From positions 1-62,107 of the forward strand of contig JBGPBV010000023.1 in NCBI GenBank assembly GCA_041481445.1: DNA of 62,107 nt, in the 5' to 3' direction. The notes below the pieces were generated by a model that was not told the DNA's origin, did not search any database, and saw nothing but the letters and a program-made list of their open reading frames with translations. Below, one piece after another: positions 36,074 to 44,585 of this stretch (positions are counted from its first letter, which is position 1; every line of letters begins with the position of its first letter). The translations under genes were made by a program, and so were the position numbers. The DNA is from AA29 sp041481445 (GTDB taxonomy: Bacteria; Acidobacteriota; Vicinamibacteria; Fen-336).

Positions 36074-36087
36074 GGCCGCGCGCGGCC
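36074..36087. other. 14-base perfect palindrome between two leftward genes
   Basis: GGCCGCGCGCGGCC is self-complementary over 14 bases in the 41-base gap between the diguanylate cyclase stop and the Omp85-type start. It may end transcription of the cyclase, but GC-rich palindromes of this size also arise by chance at this base composition. Confidence 0.25.
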
Positions 36088-36090
36088 CGA

Positions 36091-37248
36091 CTACACCGAC
36101 GAGATCAGCCGCCGCAGCAGGGGCAGGGACGGGCCGCCGGGCTCGACCAGGAACCGGAGCCCGAGGTCGTACAGGACGCGGCCCTGGTCGCCGCGCCGCT
36201 CCACGCGCACTACCTCGCCGCGCAGGCCGACCGGCGTCCCGCCGCGCGGCCGCACGGTGAGGTCGAGGGGGCTGCCCACCGCCATCGGCTCCGGCAGGGA
36301 GACGAGCAGGCCGCCCTCGGAGAGGTTCCGGGCCCGGGCCGCGGCCACGCGTCCCTTGGCCGCGTTCACGGTGACCCGGTGCGCGACCGGCATCCGCGGA
36401 TGCCGCCGCCGCTCGCCGCCGATCAAGGTGACCCGGTTCTTGCCGTCCGCCTTCGACCGGTAGAGGCCCTCGTCCGCGCGCCGGATGAGTTGCTCGAGGT
36501 CGGCGGCGTCGTCGGGGAAGGTGGCCACCCCGCCGGAGACCGTCACCGCCGGGCCCCCGCGGCGGCGCCGGAAGTGGTCGTGGATGCGCCGGCGGATGCG
36601 GTCGGCCACCACGAACGCCCCCATGCGGGGGGTGTCGGGCAGGATGACGGCGAACTCCTCGCCGCCGTAGCGCGCGGCGATGTCGATCTCACGCAGGCTC
36701 TCCGCCACGAGGGCGGCCGACTTCACGAGGACGCGATCGCCCTCGAGGTGCCCATGGCCGTCGTTGAGGCGCTTGAAGTCGTCGAGGTCCAGCATGGCCA
36801 GGGAGAGCTTGAGGCCGTGGCGCCTGGAGCGCTGGGTCTCGCGGCGGAGCGCGCTCAAGAAGTAGGCGTGGTTGAAGAGGCCGGTGAGGCCGTCGGTGAC
36901 CGCGGAGCGCGCCGTCCGCTCGTACATCGCGATCTCGATGACCTTGGGGTTCTTGAGCTCGTGGCCGATGTTGACGAAGTAGTCGAGCAGGGCCACGCGC
37001 AGGCCGACGTCGCGTCCGACCTGCCGGCCGAGGCTCTCGCGGTGGGCGCGGATGCGGCGCCAGTGCCGCTCCGCCTCCGCCTCCGGGAAGCTCAGCTGGG
37101 TGAGGATGGACAGGATGGCGGAATAGAGGGGCTGTCCCTCCCCCCGCTGGAGCTCGAAGCGTGCGAGCAGCTTCTCCTCATCCGGAGGGTTCGCCTCCAG
37201 CAGGGCGAGCAGGGCTTGGCGGATCTCGTCGACGTCGGTGCTCGTCAT
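36091..37248 (-). CDS. Diguanylate cyclase with C-terminal PilZ domain
   Basis: 385 residues, no membrane segment. A helical N-terminal region (about 1-125) precedes a GGDEF domain (about 130-280) with DGLTGLFNHAYF, LDLDDFKRLND and the active-site form GGEEF at 195-199, so it should make cyclic di-GMP from GTP. The C-terminal 105 residues form a PilZ-like domain, opening with RRRHPRMPVAHRVTV (RxxxR-type c-di-GMP contact) and NLSEGGLLVSL (the D/NxSxxG motif). The protein could therefore both make and sense c-di-GMP. The input signal acting on the N-terminal part is not recognisable. Divergent from the DUF4412-like gene across 66 bases with a palindromic -10. Confidence 0.93.
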   Translation of the reverse strand: MTSTDVDEIRQALLALLEANPPDEEKLLARFELQRGEGQPLYSAILSILTQLSFPEAEAERHWRRIRAHRESLGRQVGRDVGLRVALLDYFVNIGHELKNPKVIEIAMYERTARSAVTDGLTGLFNHAYFLSALRRETQRSRRHGLKLSLAMLDLDDFKRLNDGHGHLEGDRVLVKSAALVAESLREIDIAARYGGEEFAVILPDTPRMGAFVVADRIRRRIHDHFRRRRGGPAVTVSGGVATFPDDAADLEQLIRRADEGLYRSKADGKNRVTLIGGERRRHPRMPVAHRVTVNAAKGRVAAARARNLSEGGLLVSLPEPMAVGSPLDLTVRPRGGTPVGLRGEVVRVERRGDQGRVLYDLGLRFLVEPGGPSLPLLRRLISSV

Positions 37249-37275
37249 CACGACCCGTTTCTCGGGCCGCGGACA

Positions 37276-37288
37276 GGGTATGATACCC
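37276..37288. promoter_or_regulatory. Palindromic -10 shared by divergent genes
   Basis: GGGTATGATACCC is an inverted repeat with one central base. It gives TATGAT on the plus strand (37279-37284) and TATCAT on the minus strand, each 5/6 to TATAAT, pointing at the DUF4412-like gene and the diguanylate cyclase. No -35 hexamer is clear. Confidence 0.4.
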
Positions 37289-37314
37289 CGCGAGGGCTGT
37301 CCAGCCCCGCTCCC

Positions 37315-38031
37315 ATGCTCGGTTTCGCGCTGACTGCGCTCCTCCTCGCTGCCCCCCGGGCTTCCGCCCCCGACGTCTACTTCGAGCAGACCACGGTCGT
37401 GCTCACGGAGGGCAAGCCGTCCGGCCCCGGTGTCGTCTCGCGCGTCTGGTACGCCGGCCAGCGGATGCGGCTGGAGCCGGGCGGGGCGCCGGGGGGGCCC
37501 GCCCTCATCCTCCGCATCGACCAGGGCAAGGCCTATCGCATCGACCCCGCGGGCAAGCGCGCGGTGGTGGTGGACCTGGAGCGGCTGCGCGCGCGGGCGC
37601 AGATGGACGTCTCCCTGGCCGGCGACCTGATGGGGGCGGGCGAGGACGCGCGCGTGCGCACGGCCGCCCTCCGCGAGACCCGGACCATCGCCGGCCATCC
37701 CTGCCGGGGGTTCCGCCTCACCGGGGCCTCCGCGGTGCTGGAGCTGTACGTCGCCACCGACCTGCCGGTGGGGATCTCCGCCTTCGCCGACTTCCTCGAA
37801 TGGTCGGGGGCCTCGCAGTCGATGTCTGCGCTGGTGGAGGAGCTGCGCAAGCTGCCCGGGTTCCCGCTGGAGACGCGCTCGCGCGTGGACGTGCTCGGCG
37901 AGGTCCAGGAGACCCTCTCGACGGTGACGCGCGTGAAGGTCGGGCCGGCGGACCGGGCGCTCTTCGAGCCGCCGCCGGGGTACCGGCTCGAGCCCGACAA
38001 GGACGAGGGTCCGCTCGAGGAGGAGCCCTAG
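37315..38031 (+). CDS. Secreted DUF4412-like protein
   Basis: 238 residues from ATG 37315 with a short signal peptide (ending about residue 18, RASA). The mature part reads like DUF4412 and its LolA-like relatives: VYFEQTTVVLTEG, VSRVWYAGQRMRLE, LILRIDQGKAYRIDP, then TRTIAGHPCRGFRLTG, ELYVATDLPVGISAFADFLE and a late FEPPPGYRLEP. A single cysteine lies in the GHPC segment. Members are periplasmic or outer-membrane associated beta-rich proteins without proven function. Eight bases separate it from the PF04020 membrane protein, suggesting co-transcription. Confidence 0.8.
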   Translation: MLGFALTALLLAAPRASAPDVYFEQTTVVLTEGKPSGPGVVSRVWYAGQRMRLEPGGAPGGPALILRIDQGKAYRIDPAGKRAVVVDLERLRARAQMDVSLAGDLMGAGEDARVRTAALRETRTIAGHPCRGFRLTGASAVLELYVATDLPVGISAFADFLEWSGASQSMSALVEELRKLPGFPLETRSRVDVLGEVQETLSTVTRVKVGPADRALFEPPPGYRLEPDKDEGPLEEEP

Positions 38032-38039
38032 GTCACGGC

Positions 38040-38411
38040 ATGCTGCGCGTCCTGCTCTCGATCGCCTTCAATGCCGTCGCCCTCTACGCGACGGCGCTGG
38101 TGGTGCCGGGCATCACGTTCCACGGCGGCCTGGCGAGCCTGCTCGTGGCGGGGGCGATCTTCGGGCTCTTCAACCTGATCGTGCGGCCGGTGGCCATGAT
38201 CCTGTCGATCCCGCTCCTGATCGTCAGCCTGGGCCTCTTCTACTTCGTCCTCAACGGCATCCTGCTCTGGCTGGCCTCGTTCTTCCTGCCCCACTACAGC
38301 GTTTCCGGCGTCTGGGCCGGGATCCTGGGCAGCCTCGTCTTCACGCTCGTGAACTGGGCGCTGCACGCCCTGTTCGGACCCTCGGAGCAACGACCGCCAA
38401 CTGACAAGTGA
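38040..38411 (+). CDS. PF04020 (YvlD-type) four-helix membrane protein
   Basis: 123 residues with four hydrophobic helices (about 3-22, 30-52, 55-80, 88-113). The segment LFNLIVRPVAMILSIPLLIVSLG followed by NGILLWLASFFLP is the mark of the family called mycobacterial 4 TMS phage holin superfamily IV (PF04020). Despite that name, chromosomal copies are ordinary membrane proteins of unknown role, and no lysis genes are nearby. It follows the DUF4412-like gene by 8 bases and ends 26 bases before the stop of the convergent kinase gene. Confidence 0.9.
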   Translation: MLRVLLSIAFNAVALYATALVVPGITFHGGLASLLVAGAIFGLFNLIVRPVAMILSIPLLIVSLGLFYFVLNGILLWLASFFLPHYSVSGVWAGILGSLVFTLVNWALHALFGPSEQRPPTDK

Positions 38412-38437
38412 GCTCGGCGCCGCGTACCCCCCTGAGA

Positions 38438-40807
38438 TCAACGCCGAGCCAGGTCCGCCACCGCGCGCGCGATCTCGTCGGCGGCGGCCGGCTTGGCCAG
38501 ATGGCGCTGGAAACCGGCCTCCAGGGCGCGCCGGACCTCCTCCGGCCGCGCGTGCGCGGTCAGCACGGCGGCGGGGATGGTCCCGCCGTGGTCGGGGTCG
38601 AGGGCCCGCAGCCGGCGGATGAGCTGGTAGCCGTCGTCGCCCGGGAGCTCGAGGTCGCTCACGATCACCGCCGGCGGATGGCGGTCCACGTCCGCCAGCG
38701 CCTCCACCGTGCTCGTCGCGGTGCGGACCTGCGCTCCCGCCGCCCGCAGCGCGCCGGCGATGAGCTCGCGCGCCTCGCCGTCGTCGTCGACCAACAGCAC
38801 CTCCAGGCCGCGCAGGTCGACCGTCGCCGGGGTGTCCGCCCGCGGCCGCCGTGCGTCGGAGGCGAGCATGAGGGGCAGGCGGACGGTGAACGTAGCGCCC
38901 TGCCCCTCGCCGGCGCTGGTCGCCTCCGCGGTCCCGCCGTGCAGCTCGACCAGGTGGCGCACCAGCGCGAGGCCCAGGCCGAGCCCGCCGTGGGCGCGCG
39001 TGCTCGAGGAGTCGCTCTGCCGGAAGCGCTCGAACACGTGGGGCAGGAAATCGGGGCGGATGCCCACCCCCGAGTCCGCCACCACCAGCTCCGAATGGCC
39101 GTCCACGGCGTGCACCAGGACGCGGATGAGGCCGCCGCTCGGGGTGAACTTGATCGCGTTGGAGACGAGGTTCCAGACCACCTGCTGCAGGCGGTCGGGG
39201 TCGCCGGAGACGCGCCCGGTGGCGCCGACCGCCGTCTCCAGGCGGATCTCCTTGGCGCTGGCGGCGGGGCGCAGGGTCTCCAGCGCCTCCTCGACGATGC
39301 TGGCCAGCTCGATCGGCCGCACCTCGAGGCGCAGCTTGCCCATCACGATGCGCGAGACGTCCAGGACGTCCGCCACGATCTGGGACTGGACCTTGGCGTT
39401 GCGGTCGATCACCTCCACCGCGCGCGACATCTGCCCCCCCTGGAGCTGTCCCGTCTTGAGGAGGTGGGCCCAGCCCACGATCGCGTTCAGGGGCGTGCGC
39501 AGCTCGTGGGAGAGGGTGGCCAGGAACTCGTCCTTGGCGCGGTTGGCCGCCTCCGCGTCGCGGCGCGCGGACTGCTCGCTCTCGAGGAGGGCCTGCCGCT
39601 CCTCCGCGATGCGCACGCGCTCCATGAACTGGCCGACCTGGCTCCCCACCCCCAGGAAGCTCCCGAGCAGCTCCGCGTCCGGCGGGCGCTCGGTGTCGCT
39701 GAAGAACTCGAGCACGCCCAGGCATTCCTTGCCGAAGATCACCGGGAAGGCGAACCCGCTGCGCAGGCCGCCCTTCGCCGCCGCCTCCTGGCGCGGGAAG
39801 TTGGTGTCCTGCTCGAGGGCGGCGATCCAGGCGCCCTCCATCGAGGTCCAGACCCGTCCGGGGAGACCCACCCCGGGGGAGAGCGTGGACCGGCGCGTGG
39901 CCTCCTCGAAATCGCCGAGGGCGCGACCCGGCTCGCTCCAGAAGGCCGCGCACCGCAGAGCGTTGGACTCCCGGTCCACCCGCCAGAGCGCCCCGCAGCA
40001 CCAGCCGAGCCCGCGGGCCGTGATCTCCAGGATGCGCCGCAGGCCCTCCTCGCGCTCGGTGGCCTCGGCCAGGACCTGGGTCACCGCGAGCTGCGTCGCC
40101 TTGCGCACCTCGTTGGCCCGCAGCGCCTCCTCGCTCGCGCGCCTCTCCGTGACATCGGTGAGCATCGCGAACGCGCCCGCGAATCGGCCGTCGTCGAAGA
40201 GCGGGGTGGCCGCCGTCCGCAGCCAGACCAGGCGGCCGTCCTTGCGCAGGAACCGGAACTCGTCCGGCTCGGACCGCCCGTCGCGGCGGCGCGCCCAGGC
40301 CTCGCGGGCGCGCGGGAGGTCCTCCTCGGGGATGAGGTCGAAGGCGGTGCCGCCCATCAGCTCCTCCGGCCGGTAGCCGAGCATGTCCGCCAGGTGCTGG
40401 TTGGCGTACACCGTGCGCCCGCCGGCGTCGACGTGCCAGATGCCCTCCTGGGCCGTCTCCACGATCCGCCGGAAGCGCGCCTGGCTCTCGATCAGCTCCT
40501 CGCGCCGGCTCGCCGCCTGCTCGGTCGCGTCCTCCGCGCGCAGCGCGGCCCGCCGGCGCTTCTCGTTGATGAAGGTGACCGCGCAGCCGACGACCGCGAA
40601 CAGGGCCAGCCGCAGGCCGTAGCCGGCGTGGGTGATGGGGAGGTTGCCATGGGGCCTCACCGACAGGACATGGGCGACGGCGATCGAGACGAGCGTCGCG
40701 AACAGGCCCGGGCCCACCCCCCCGATCCAGGCGCTGGCCGCCACCGCGAGGACGAAGAGGCTCAGGGGCACGTCGGTGCCCAGGATCGGCTGCAGGAGCC
40801 AGCACAC
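38438..40807 (-). CDS. Membrane hybrid histidine kinase (DUF4118-PAS-GAF-HisKA-receiver)
   Basis: 789 residues from GTG 40807. A DUF4118-like membrane part (about 1-80) loses its first helix with this start. In-frame codons upstream encode another helix (YPGALALAAGAGLVCW), and a CTG at 40882 has AGGGGGAGG six bases before it, so the protein may be 25 residues longer. Then PAS (about 105-225, RRIVETAQEGIWHVDA), GAF (about 245-405), HisKA with His434 in LATLSHELRTPLNA, an ATPase (DSGVGIRPDF, GGLGLGLALVRHL), and a receiver with Asp718 in VIVSDLELPGDDG. No HPt or DNA-binding domain. The signal and output are unknown. Confidence 0.92.
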   Translation of the reverse strand: MCWLLQPILGTDVPLSLFVLAVAASAWIGGVGPGLFATLVSIAVAHVLSVRPHGNLPITHAGYGLRLALFAVVGCAVTFINEKRRRAALRAEDATEQAASRREELIESQARFRRIVETAQEGIWHVDAGGRTVYANQHLADMLGYRPEELMGGTAFDLIPEEDLPRAREAWARRRDGRSEPDEFRFLRKDGRLVWLRTAATPLFDDGRFAGAFAMLTDVTERRASEEALRANEVRKATQLAVTQVLAEATEREEGLRRILEITARGLGWCCGALWRVDRESNALRCAAFWSEPGRALGDFEEATRRSTLSPGVGLPGRVWTSMEGAWIAALEQDTNFPRQEAAAKGGLRSGFAFPVIFGKECLGVLEFFSDTERPPDAELLGSFLGVGSQVGQFMERVRIAEERQALLESEQSARRDAEAANRAKDEFLATLSHELRTPLNAIVGWAHLLKTGQLQGGQMSRAVEVIDRNAKVQSQIVADVLDVSRIVMGKLRLEVRPIELASIVEEALETLRPAASAKEIRLETAVGATGRVSGDPDRLQQVVWNLVSNAIKFTPSGGLIRVLVHAVDGHSELVVADSGVGIRPDFLPHVFERFRQSDSSSTRAHGGLGLGLALVRHLVELHGGTAEATSAGEGQGATFTVRLPLMLASDARRPRADTPATVDLRGLEVLLVDDDGEARELIAGALRAAGAQVRTATSTVEALADVDRHPPAVIVSDLELPGDDGYQLIRRLRALDPDHGGTIPAAVLTAHARPEEVRRALEAGFQRHLAKPAAADEIARAVADLARR

Positions 40808-40982
40808 GAGGCCGGCGCCGGCCGCGAGCGCCAGCGCGCCCGGATATCCGATCCACCGGCCGCCAGTCCCGAGGTCGCCCAGCGCACACCTCCCCCTGCC
40901 CCAGGATAGGGTCCATCTCGTGTCGTGGGGGTGGCTCGCCGCGCTTTTCCGGGTACGGCGGCGCGAGCCGCCGGCGGCCCGC

Positions 40983-41987
40983 TCAGACGCGGGTGGCGAT
41001 CGCCTCCGCGATCTCGGTGGTGCCGGCGGTGCCGCCGAGGTCGCCGGTGAGCTTCTTCCCCTCGCGCAGGACCGCGTGTACGGCCGCGCGCACGCGATCG
41101 GCCGCCTCGTGCTCGGAGAGGTGGTCGAGCATCATCGCTCCGGAGAGGATCAGCGCCATCGGGTTCGCCTTGTTCTTCCCGGCGATGTCGGGGGCGGTGC
41201 CGTGCACGGCCTCGAAGACGGCCGCGGTCTCCCCGATGTTCGCGCCCGGGGCCATCCCCAGCCCGCCGATGAAGCCGGCGCAGAGGTCGGACACGATGTC
41301 GCCGTAGAGGTTCTCCAGGAGCAGCATGTCGAAGCGCGTGGGGTCGAGCACGAGCTGCATGCACGTGTTGTCCACGATCATCTCGTCGTACTTGACCTCC
41401 GGGTAGGCGGCGGCCACCGCCCGGCAGCAGTCCAGGAACAGGCCGTCCGAGAGCTTCATGATGTTGGCCTTGTGCACGGAGGTCACGCGCTTGCGCCCGT
41501 GCGTGCGCGCGTACTCGAAGGCGTACCGCGCGATGCGCGTCGAGGCCTTCTCGGTGATGATCTTGATCGACTCCACCACCCCCGGCACCACGACGTGCTC
41601 GAGGCCGCTGTAGAGGTCCTCGGTGTTCTCGCGGACGACGATCAGGTCCACGCCGTCGTAGCGGCTCTTCACCCCGGGCAGGGTCTGCACGGGGCGGAGG
41701 TTCGCGTAGAGGTCGAGGGTCTTGCGCAGGGCCACGTTCACGGAGCGGTGCCCGGTGCCGATGGCGGTGGCGGTCGGGCCCTTCAGCGCGATCCGGTTGC
41801 GGCGGATCGACTCGAGCACGCTCTCCGGCAGCGGGGTGCCTTCGCGGCCGGCCGCTTCCGCTCCCGCCATCACCGTCTCCCACTGGAAGTCGATGCCGGT
41901 GGCGGAGAGCACGCGGACGGCGGCGGCGGCGACTTCGGGACCGATGCCGTCGCCGGGTATGAGGGTCGCGGGGTAGGCCCTGGGCAT
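40983..41987 (-). CDS. NAD-type isocitrate dehydrogenase homologue
   Basis: 334 residues, the length of short NAD-dependent beta-decarboxylating dehydrogenases. LIPGDGIGPEV opens the chain. RENTEDLYSGLEH is of the isocitrate/homoisocitrate type rather than the isopropylmalate REL type. YDEMIVDNTCMQLV and LYGDIVSDLCAGFIGGLGMAPGANIG carry the metal-binding aspartates, and EAVHGTAPDIAGKNKANPMALI is the cofactor loop. It should turn isocitrate plus NAD+ into 2-oxoglutarate; homoisocitrate dehydrogenase is the alternative, but lysine-pathway neighbours are absent. It begins three bases after the stop of the LOG-family gene, so the two are probably in one mRNA, with no known functional link. Confidence 0.9.
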   Translation of the reverse strand: MPRAYPATLIPGDGIGPEVAAAAVRVLSATGIDFQWETVMAGAEAAGREGTPLPESVLESIRRNRIALKGPTATAIGTGHRSVNVALRKTLDLYANLRPVQTLPGVKSRYDGVDLIVVRENTEDLYSGLEHVVVPGVVESIKIITEKASTRIARYAFEYARTHGRKRVTSVHKANIMKLSDGLFLDCCRAVAAAYPEVKYDEMIVDNTCMQLVLDPTRFDMLLLENLYGDIVSDLCAGFIGGLGMAPGANIGETAAVFEAVHGTAPDIAGKNKANPMALILSGAMMLDHLSEHEAADRVRAAVHAVLREGKKLTGDLGGTAGTTEIAEAIATRV

Positions 41988-41990
41988 GGC

Positions 41991-42725
41991 TTACGGTATC
42001 TCCTTGCCGGCGCGGCCGCGCCCCGTGCGGTCCCTGGGGGCCTGGCGAGCCTGGCGCTTGAGGATGCGCAGGACGTCGGCCGGCGTGCGCGCCCTCTGCA
42101 GGATCCCGACCTCGGCGCCGCGCACCTTGCCCCGCCGCACCACCGTGTCCTCGATCCACTTGACGAGCCCGTCCCAGTACTCGTGCTCCCCGGCCAGGAT
42201 GACGGGGAAGGGCTTGACCTTGCGCGTCTGGATGAGCGTGACCGCCTCGAACAGCTCGTCGAGGGTGCCGAACCCGCCGGGCATGATCACGAACGCCTGG
42301 CTGTACTTCACGAACATGACCTTCCGCACGAAGAAGTAGCGGAAGGACAGCGTGCGCGTGAGGTAGGGGTTGGGCTTGAGCTCGTACGGCAGCTCGATGG
42401 CGAGGCCGACGGACTCGCCCCCCGCCTCGATCGCCCCCTTGTTCGCGGCCTCCATGTCGCCGGGGCCGCCCCCGGTGATGACCGCGTAGCCGGCCCGGGC
42501 CAGGGCCCGTCCCATCTCCTCTGCCCGCCGGTAGTCGACGCTGCCGGGCGCGCTCCGGGCGGAACCGAAGATGGCGACCCCCTTGACGTGCGACAGGGTC
42601 TCGAAACCCTCCACGAACTCCCCCATGATGCGGAAGATCCGCCAGGTGTCCTTGACCGCGAAATCCAGCATGGGGTCCCGGCGTGGCTCCAAGCGTCGCT
42701 CCTTCAGTAGCTTCGGAGTTCCCAT
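41991..42725 (-). CDS. LOG-family protein (nucleoside 5'-monophosphate phosphoribohydrolase type)
   Basis: 244 residues. The TIGR00730/LOG pattern is clear: VAIFGSARSAPG, AVITGGGPGDMEAANKGA, SVGLAIELPYE and the active-site motif PGGFGTLDELFEAVT with its catalytic glutamate. Such enzymes split cytokinin riboside 5'-monophosphate or AMP/pyrimidine nucleotides into base and ribose 5-phosphate. Older annotations as lysine decarboxylase are wrong. The start at ATG 42725 lacks a clear ribosome site; ATG 42671 is a possible later start. It precedes the isocitrate dehydrogenase gene by three bases and is divergent from the ECF operon. Confidence 0.9.
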   Translation of the reverse strand: MGTPKLLKERRLEPRRDPMLDFAVKDTWRIFRIMGEFVEGFETLSHVKGVAIFGSARSAPGSVDYRRAEEMGRALARAGYAVITGGGPGDMEAANKGAIEAGGESVGLAIELPYELKPNPYLTRTLSFRYFFVRKVMFVKYSQAFVIMPGGFGTLDELFEAVTLIQTRKVKPFPVILAGEHEYWDGLVKWIEDTVVRRGKVRGAEVGILQRARTPADVLRILKRQARQAPRDRTGRGRAGKEIP

Positions 42726-42768
42726 GATAGGCCCGGCGCCGGTTCTCCCACAAACCCCGGCCGGGGGA

Positions 42769-42796
42769 GGAACCTCTTCGCCGGCTCGAGCGTTAA
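42769..42796 (+). promoter_or_regulatory. ECF-type promoter of the sigma/anti-sigma operon
   Basis: GGAACCT (42769-42775), a 15-base spacer and CGTTAA (42791-42796) closely match the usual ECF promoter form GGAAC-N15/17-CGTT. It lies 27 bases before the first gene of an operon that encodes an ECF sigma factor, so self-activation is likely. Confidence 0.6.
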
Positions 42797-42822
42797 CGAG
42801 ACGAGTGCAAGGCGGAGGTGTC

Positions 42823-43224
42823 ATGAGGCGGGGTCTGGCCGCGGTCGTGACGGCGCTCCTGGGCGTGTCCGGGACCGCCTGTGTCTCGGTTCGGCACGTC
42901 GCGGACCCCACGGCGGCCCTCTTCTCGGCCCGCGCCGAGGCCGAGCGTCTCGGCGCCCAGCCGGGACGCGCCCACCGCCTGAACGTCCTCGTCTTCGACG
43001 CGGACGAGGGGCAACTGGTACGTGTCAGCGTGCCCATCTGGCTGGCCAGCAAGTTCGAAGGGCAGCTCCGCCGGGACGATCAGGCGGGTCGCGCGCTCGA
43101 GCGTGGCCTCGGGGCAGACTTCGCCCGCCATATCCGGCTCAAGGACGTCGCCGCCGCCGGGCGCGGCCTGATCGCGGCGGTGGAGGACGACGACGGGAGC
43201 CAGGTCCTCGTCTGGCTGCGGTGA
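42823..43224 (+). CDS. Small exported protein, first gene of the ECF operon
   Basis: 133 residues from ATG 42823, with GGCGGAGG five bases upstream. A signal sequence ends near GVSGTAC, which may be a weak lipobox with Cys20. The mature part carries a C-terminal module of about 80 residues: RLNVLVFDADEGQLVRVSVP, then IRLKDVAAAGRGLIAAVE and DDDGSQVLVWLR. I see the same strand-helix order and ending in the fourth and fifth genes of this operon. It resembles the short module found beside SHOCT-like domains in YvlB-type proteins. Function unknown; an envelope signal input for the sigma factor is inferred. Confidence 0.75.
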   Translation: MRRGLAAVVTALLGVSGTACVSVRHVADPTAALFSARAEAERLGAQPGRAHRLNVLVFDADEGQLVRVSVPIWLASKFEGQLRRDDQAGRALERGLGADFARHIRLKDVAAAGRGLIAAVEDDDGSQVLVWLR

Positions 43225-43254
43225 GGGGTGGCGCCATGGTCCAATGGCCGGTCC

Positions 43255-43821
43255 ATGACGGAGCCGTCGGACCGCGAGCTGATGGGGCGGCTGGCCAAAG
43301 GCGACCGCGAGGCCCTGGCCCCGCTGATGGAGCGGCACCACCGCCGGCTGTATCGGATTGCGCTGTGCTACCTGCGGGATCCCGATGACGCCCTCGACGC
43401 CGTGCAGGAGGCGTTCGTGAAGGCCTTCGTGCATGCGCCGCGCTGGGACGGCGCGGCCGAGGTCGCGCCCTGGCTCACCCGCATCGCGGTGAACCAGTCC
43501 ATCGACAGCTACCGGCGGCGGCGGCGGCGGCGGGCGGCGGAGGAGCCGCTCGACGCCGACGACGGGATGCCGCGGCCCCTGGCCGTGGACGATCCCTCCC
43601 CGGAGCGGAGGGCCATGGGCCGCGAGATCACGGAGCGGATCGGGGTTGCGCTGCGGGGCCTCCCCGAGCGGCAGCGCGCCGTCTTCGTGCTCCGTCACTA
43701 CGAGGAGCTCTCCCTCGAGGAGATCGCGCAGGCCATGGACATGAACCTGGGCACGGTGAAGAGCGCGCTGCACCGCGCGGTCATGCGCCTGCGCCAGCGG
43801 CTGGCGGGGGTGCGCGCGTGA
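43255..43821 (+). CDS. ECF-subfamily RNA polymerase sigma factor
   Basis: 188 residues from ATG 43255; GTG 43228 would add nine residues and has no better ribosome site. Region 2 (about 25-90) reads RRLYRIALCYLRDPDDALDAVQEAFVKAF, followed by APWLTRIAVNQSIDSYRRRRRRR. Region 4 (about 128-185) has GLPERQRAVFVLRHYEELSLEEIA and NLGTVKSALHRAVMRLR, a standard helix-turn-helix. The linker is acidic and proline-rich, and there is no extra C-terminal domain. It is followed by, and overlaps (GTGA), a zinc-finger anti-sigma gene. The ECF-like promoter ahead of the operon suggests that it directs its own transcription. Confidence 0.95.
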   Translation: MTEPSDRELMGRLAKGDREALAPLMERHHRRLYRIALCYLRDPDDALDAVQEAFVKAFVHAPRWDGAAEVAPWLTRIAVNQSIDSYRRRRRRRAAEEPLDADDGMPRPLAVDDPSPERRAMGREITERIGVALRGLPERQRAVFVLRHYEELSLEEIAQAMDMNLGTVKSALHRAVMRLRQRLAGVRA

Positions 43822-44585
43822 GGCTGCTGCACGGCCGGTGGCGCCGGCGGACGGCGCTCCTGGCGGCGGGGGTGCTCGACGCGGCGGAGGCGGAGACCAC
43901 CCGCGCCCACCTGGACGGATGCCCGGAGTGCGGGCGCGCTTTCGCGGAGACGCGGGCCGCCCTCGACCTGATCGGCTCTGACCCGCTGCGGTCGGCGGAG
44001 CCGCCGATCCCGCTGGGCGCTCTCATCGCGCGTGTGAATGCGCGGATCGACGAGGCGCGGCCGCGGCGGCCGGCCTGGCGGCCGATCCCCGTGCTGGCGG
44101 GGGCCCTGGCAGTGGTCGCGCTGGGGGCGCTGCTCGCGCGATCGGTCCTGCGCTCGGCTCCCGCCGGCCGCCCGTCCGCCTCGCCGCGGATCGCGGCCAC
44201 CGTGCCGCCCGACGCCCTCCAGCGGCTGGAGCGGACGCTGGAGCGCGAGCGGGCCGCGCGCTACCTGAGCGACGCGCAGGACGTGCTGGTCACGGTGGCG
44301 GCCGCGCCCCAGCGCTGCACGCGGCGCCGCGACGCGGTCGAGGTGTCGGCGGAGGCGGAACGGAGCCGGGAGCTGCTGGCCCGCCGCCGGCTCTCCGTCG
44401 AGATGGACGGGTCGGCCACGGTGGCCGCGCGCGGCGTCCTCGACGACGTGGAGGAGATGCTGCGCGAGGTGGCCGCCCTCGATCCCTGCGCGCGGCCCCA
44501 GGACCTGGAGGCGATCCGCGGCGAGATCGCGCGGCGCCGCCTCCTCATGAAGATCGACCTCGTGACACGGGAGCTGCAGGGATGA
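43818..44585 (+). CDS. Zinc-finger anti-sigma factor
   Basis: 255 residues from GTG 43818, overlapping the sigma gene by GTGA. The N-terminal cytoplasmic part has TRAHLDGCPECGRAFAE, the HxxxCxxC form of the ZAS anti-sigma domain. A single transmembrane helix (about 92-112, VLAGALAVVALGALLARSVL) is followed by a periplasmic region of about 140 residues with predicted helices (LERTLERERAARYLSDAQDVLV and a Glu/Arg-rich helix). It should hold the ECF sigma factor at the membrane until a signal arrives. The two cysteines in the periplasmic part (QRCTRR, DPCARP) might sense thiol state, which is only a suggestion. Confidence 0.88.
   Translation: MRLLHGRWRRRTALLAAGVLDAAEAETTRAHLDGCPECGRAFAETRAALDLIGSDPLRSAEPPIPLGALIARVNARIDEARPRRPAWRPIPVLAGALAVVALGALLARSVLRSAPAGRPSASPRIAATVPPDALQRLERTLERERAARYLSDAQDVLVTVAAAPQRCTRRRDAVEVSAEAERSRELLARRRLSVEMDGSATVAARGVLDDVEEMLREVAALDPCARPQDLEAIRGEIARRRLLMKIDLVTRELQG

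Noticed and set aside
38040..38411. Phage holin and prophage remnant
   Set aside because: PF04020 is named after holins, but there are no phage genes, endolysin or attachment sites; it is an ordinary chromosomal membrane protein family.
40983..41987. 3-isopropylmalate dehydrogenase
   Set aside because: The RENTEDLYSG segment is of the isocitrate/homoisocitrate type, and no leu genes are nearby.
41991..42725. Lysine decarboxylase
   Set aside because: The PGGFGTLDE motif marks the LOG phosphoribohydrolase family, which was once mislabelled as lysine decarboxylase.
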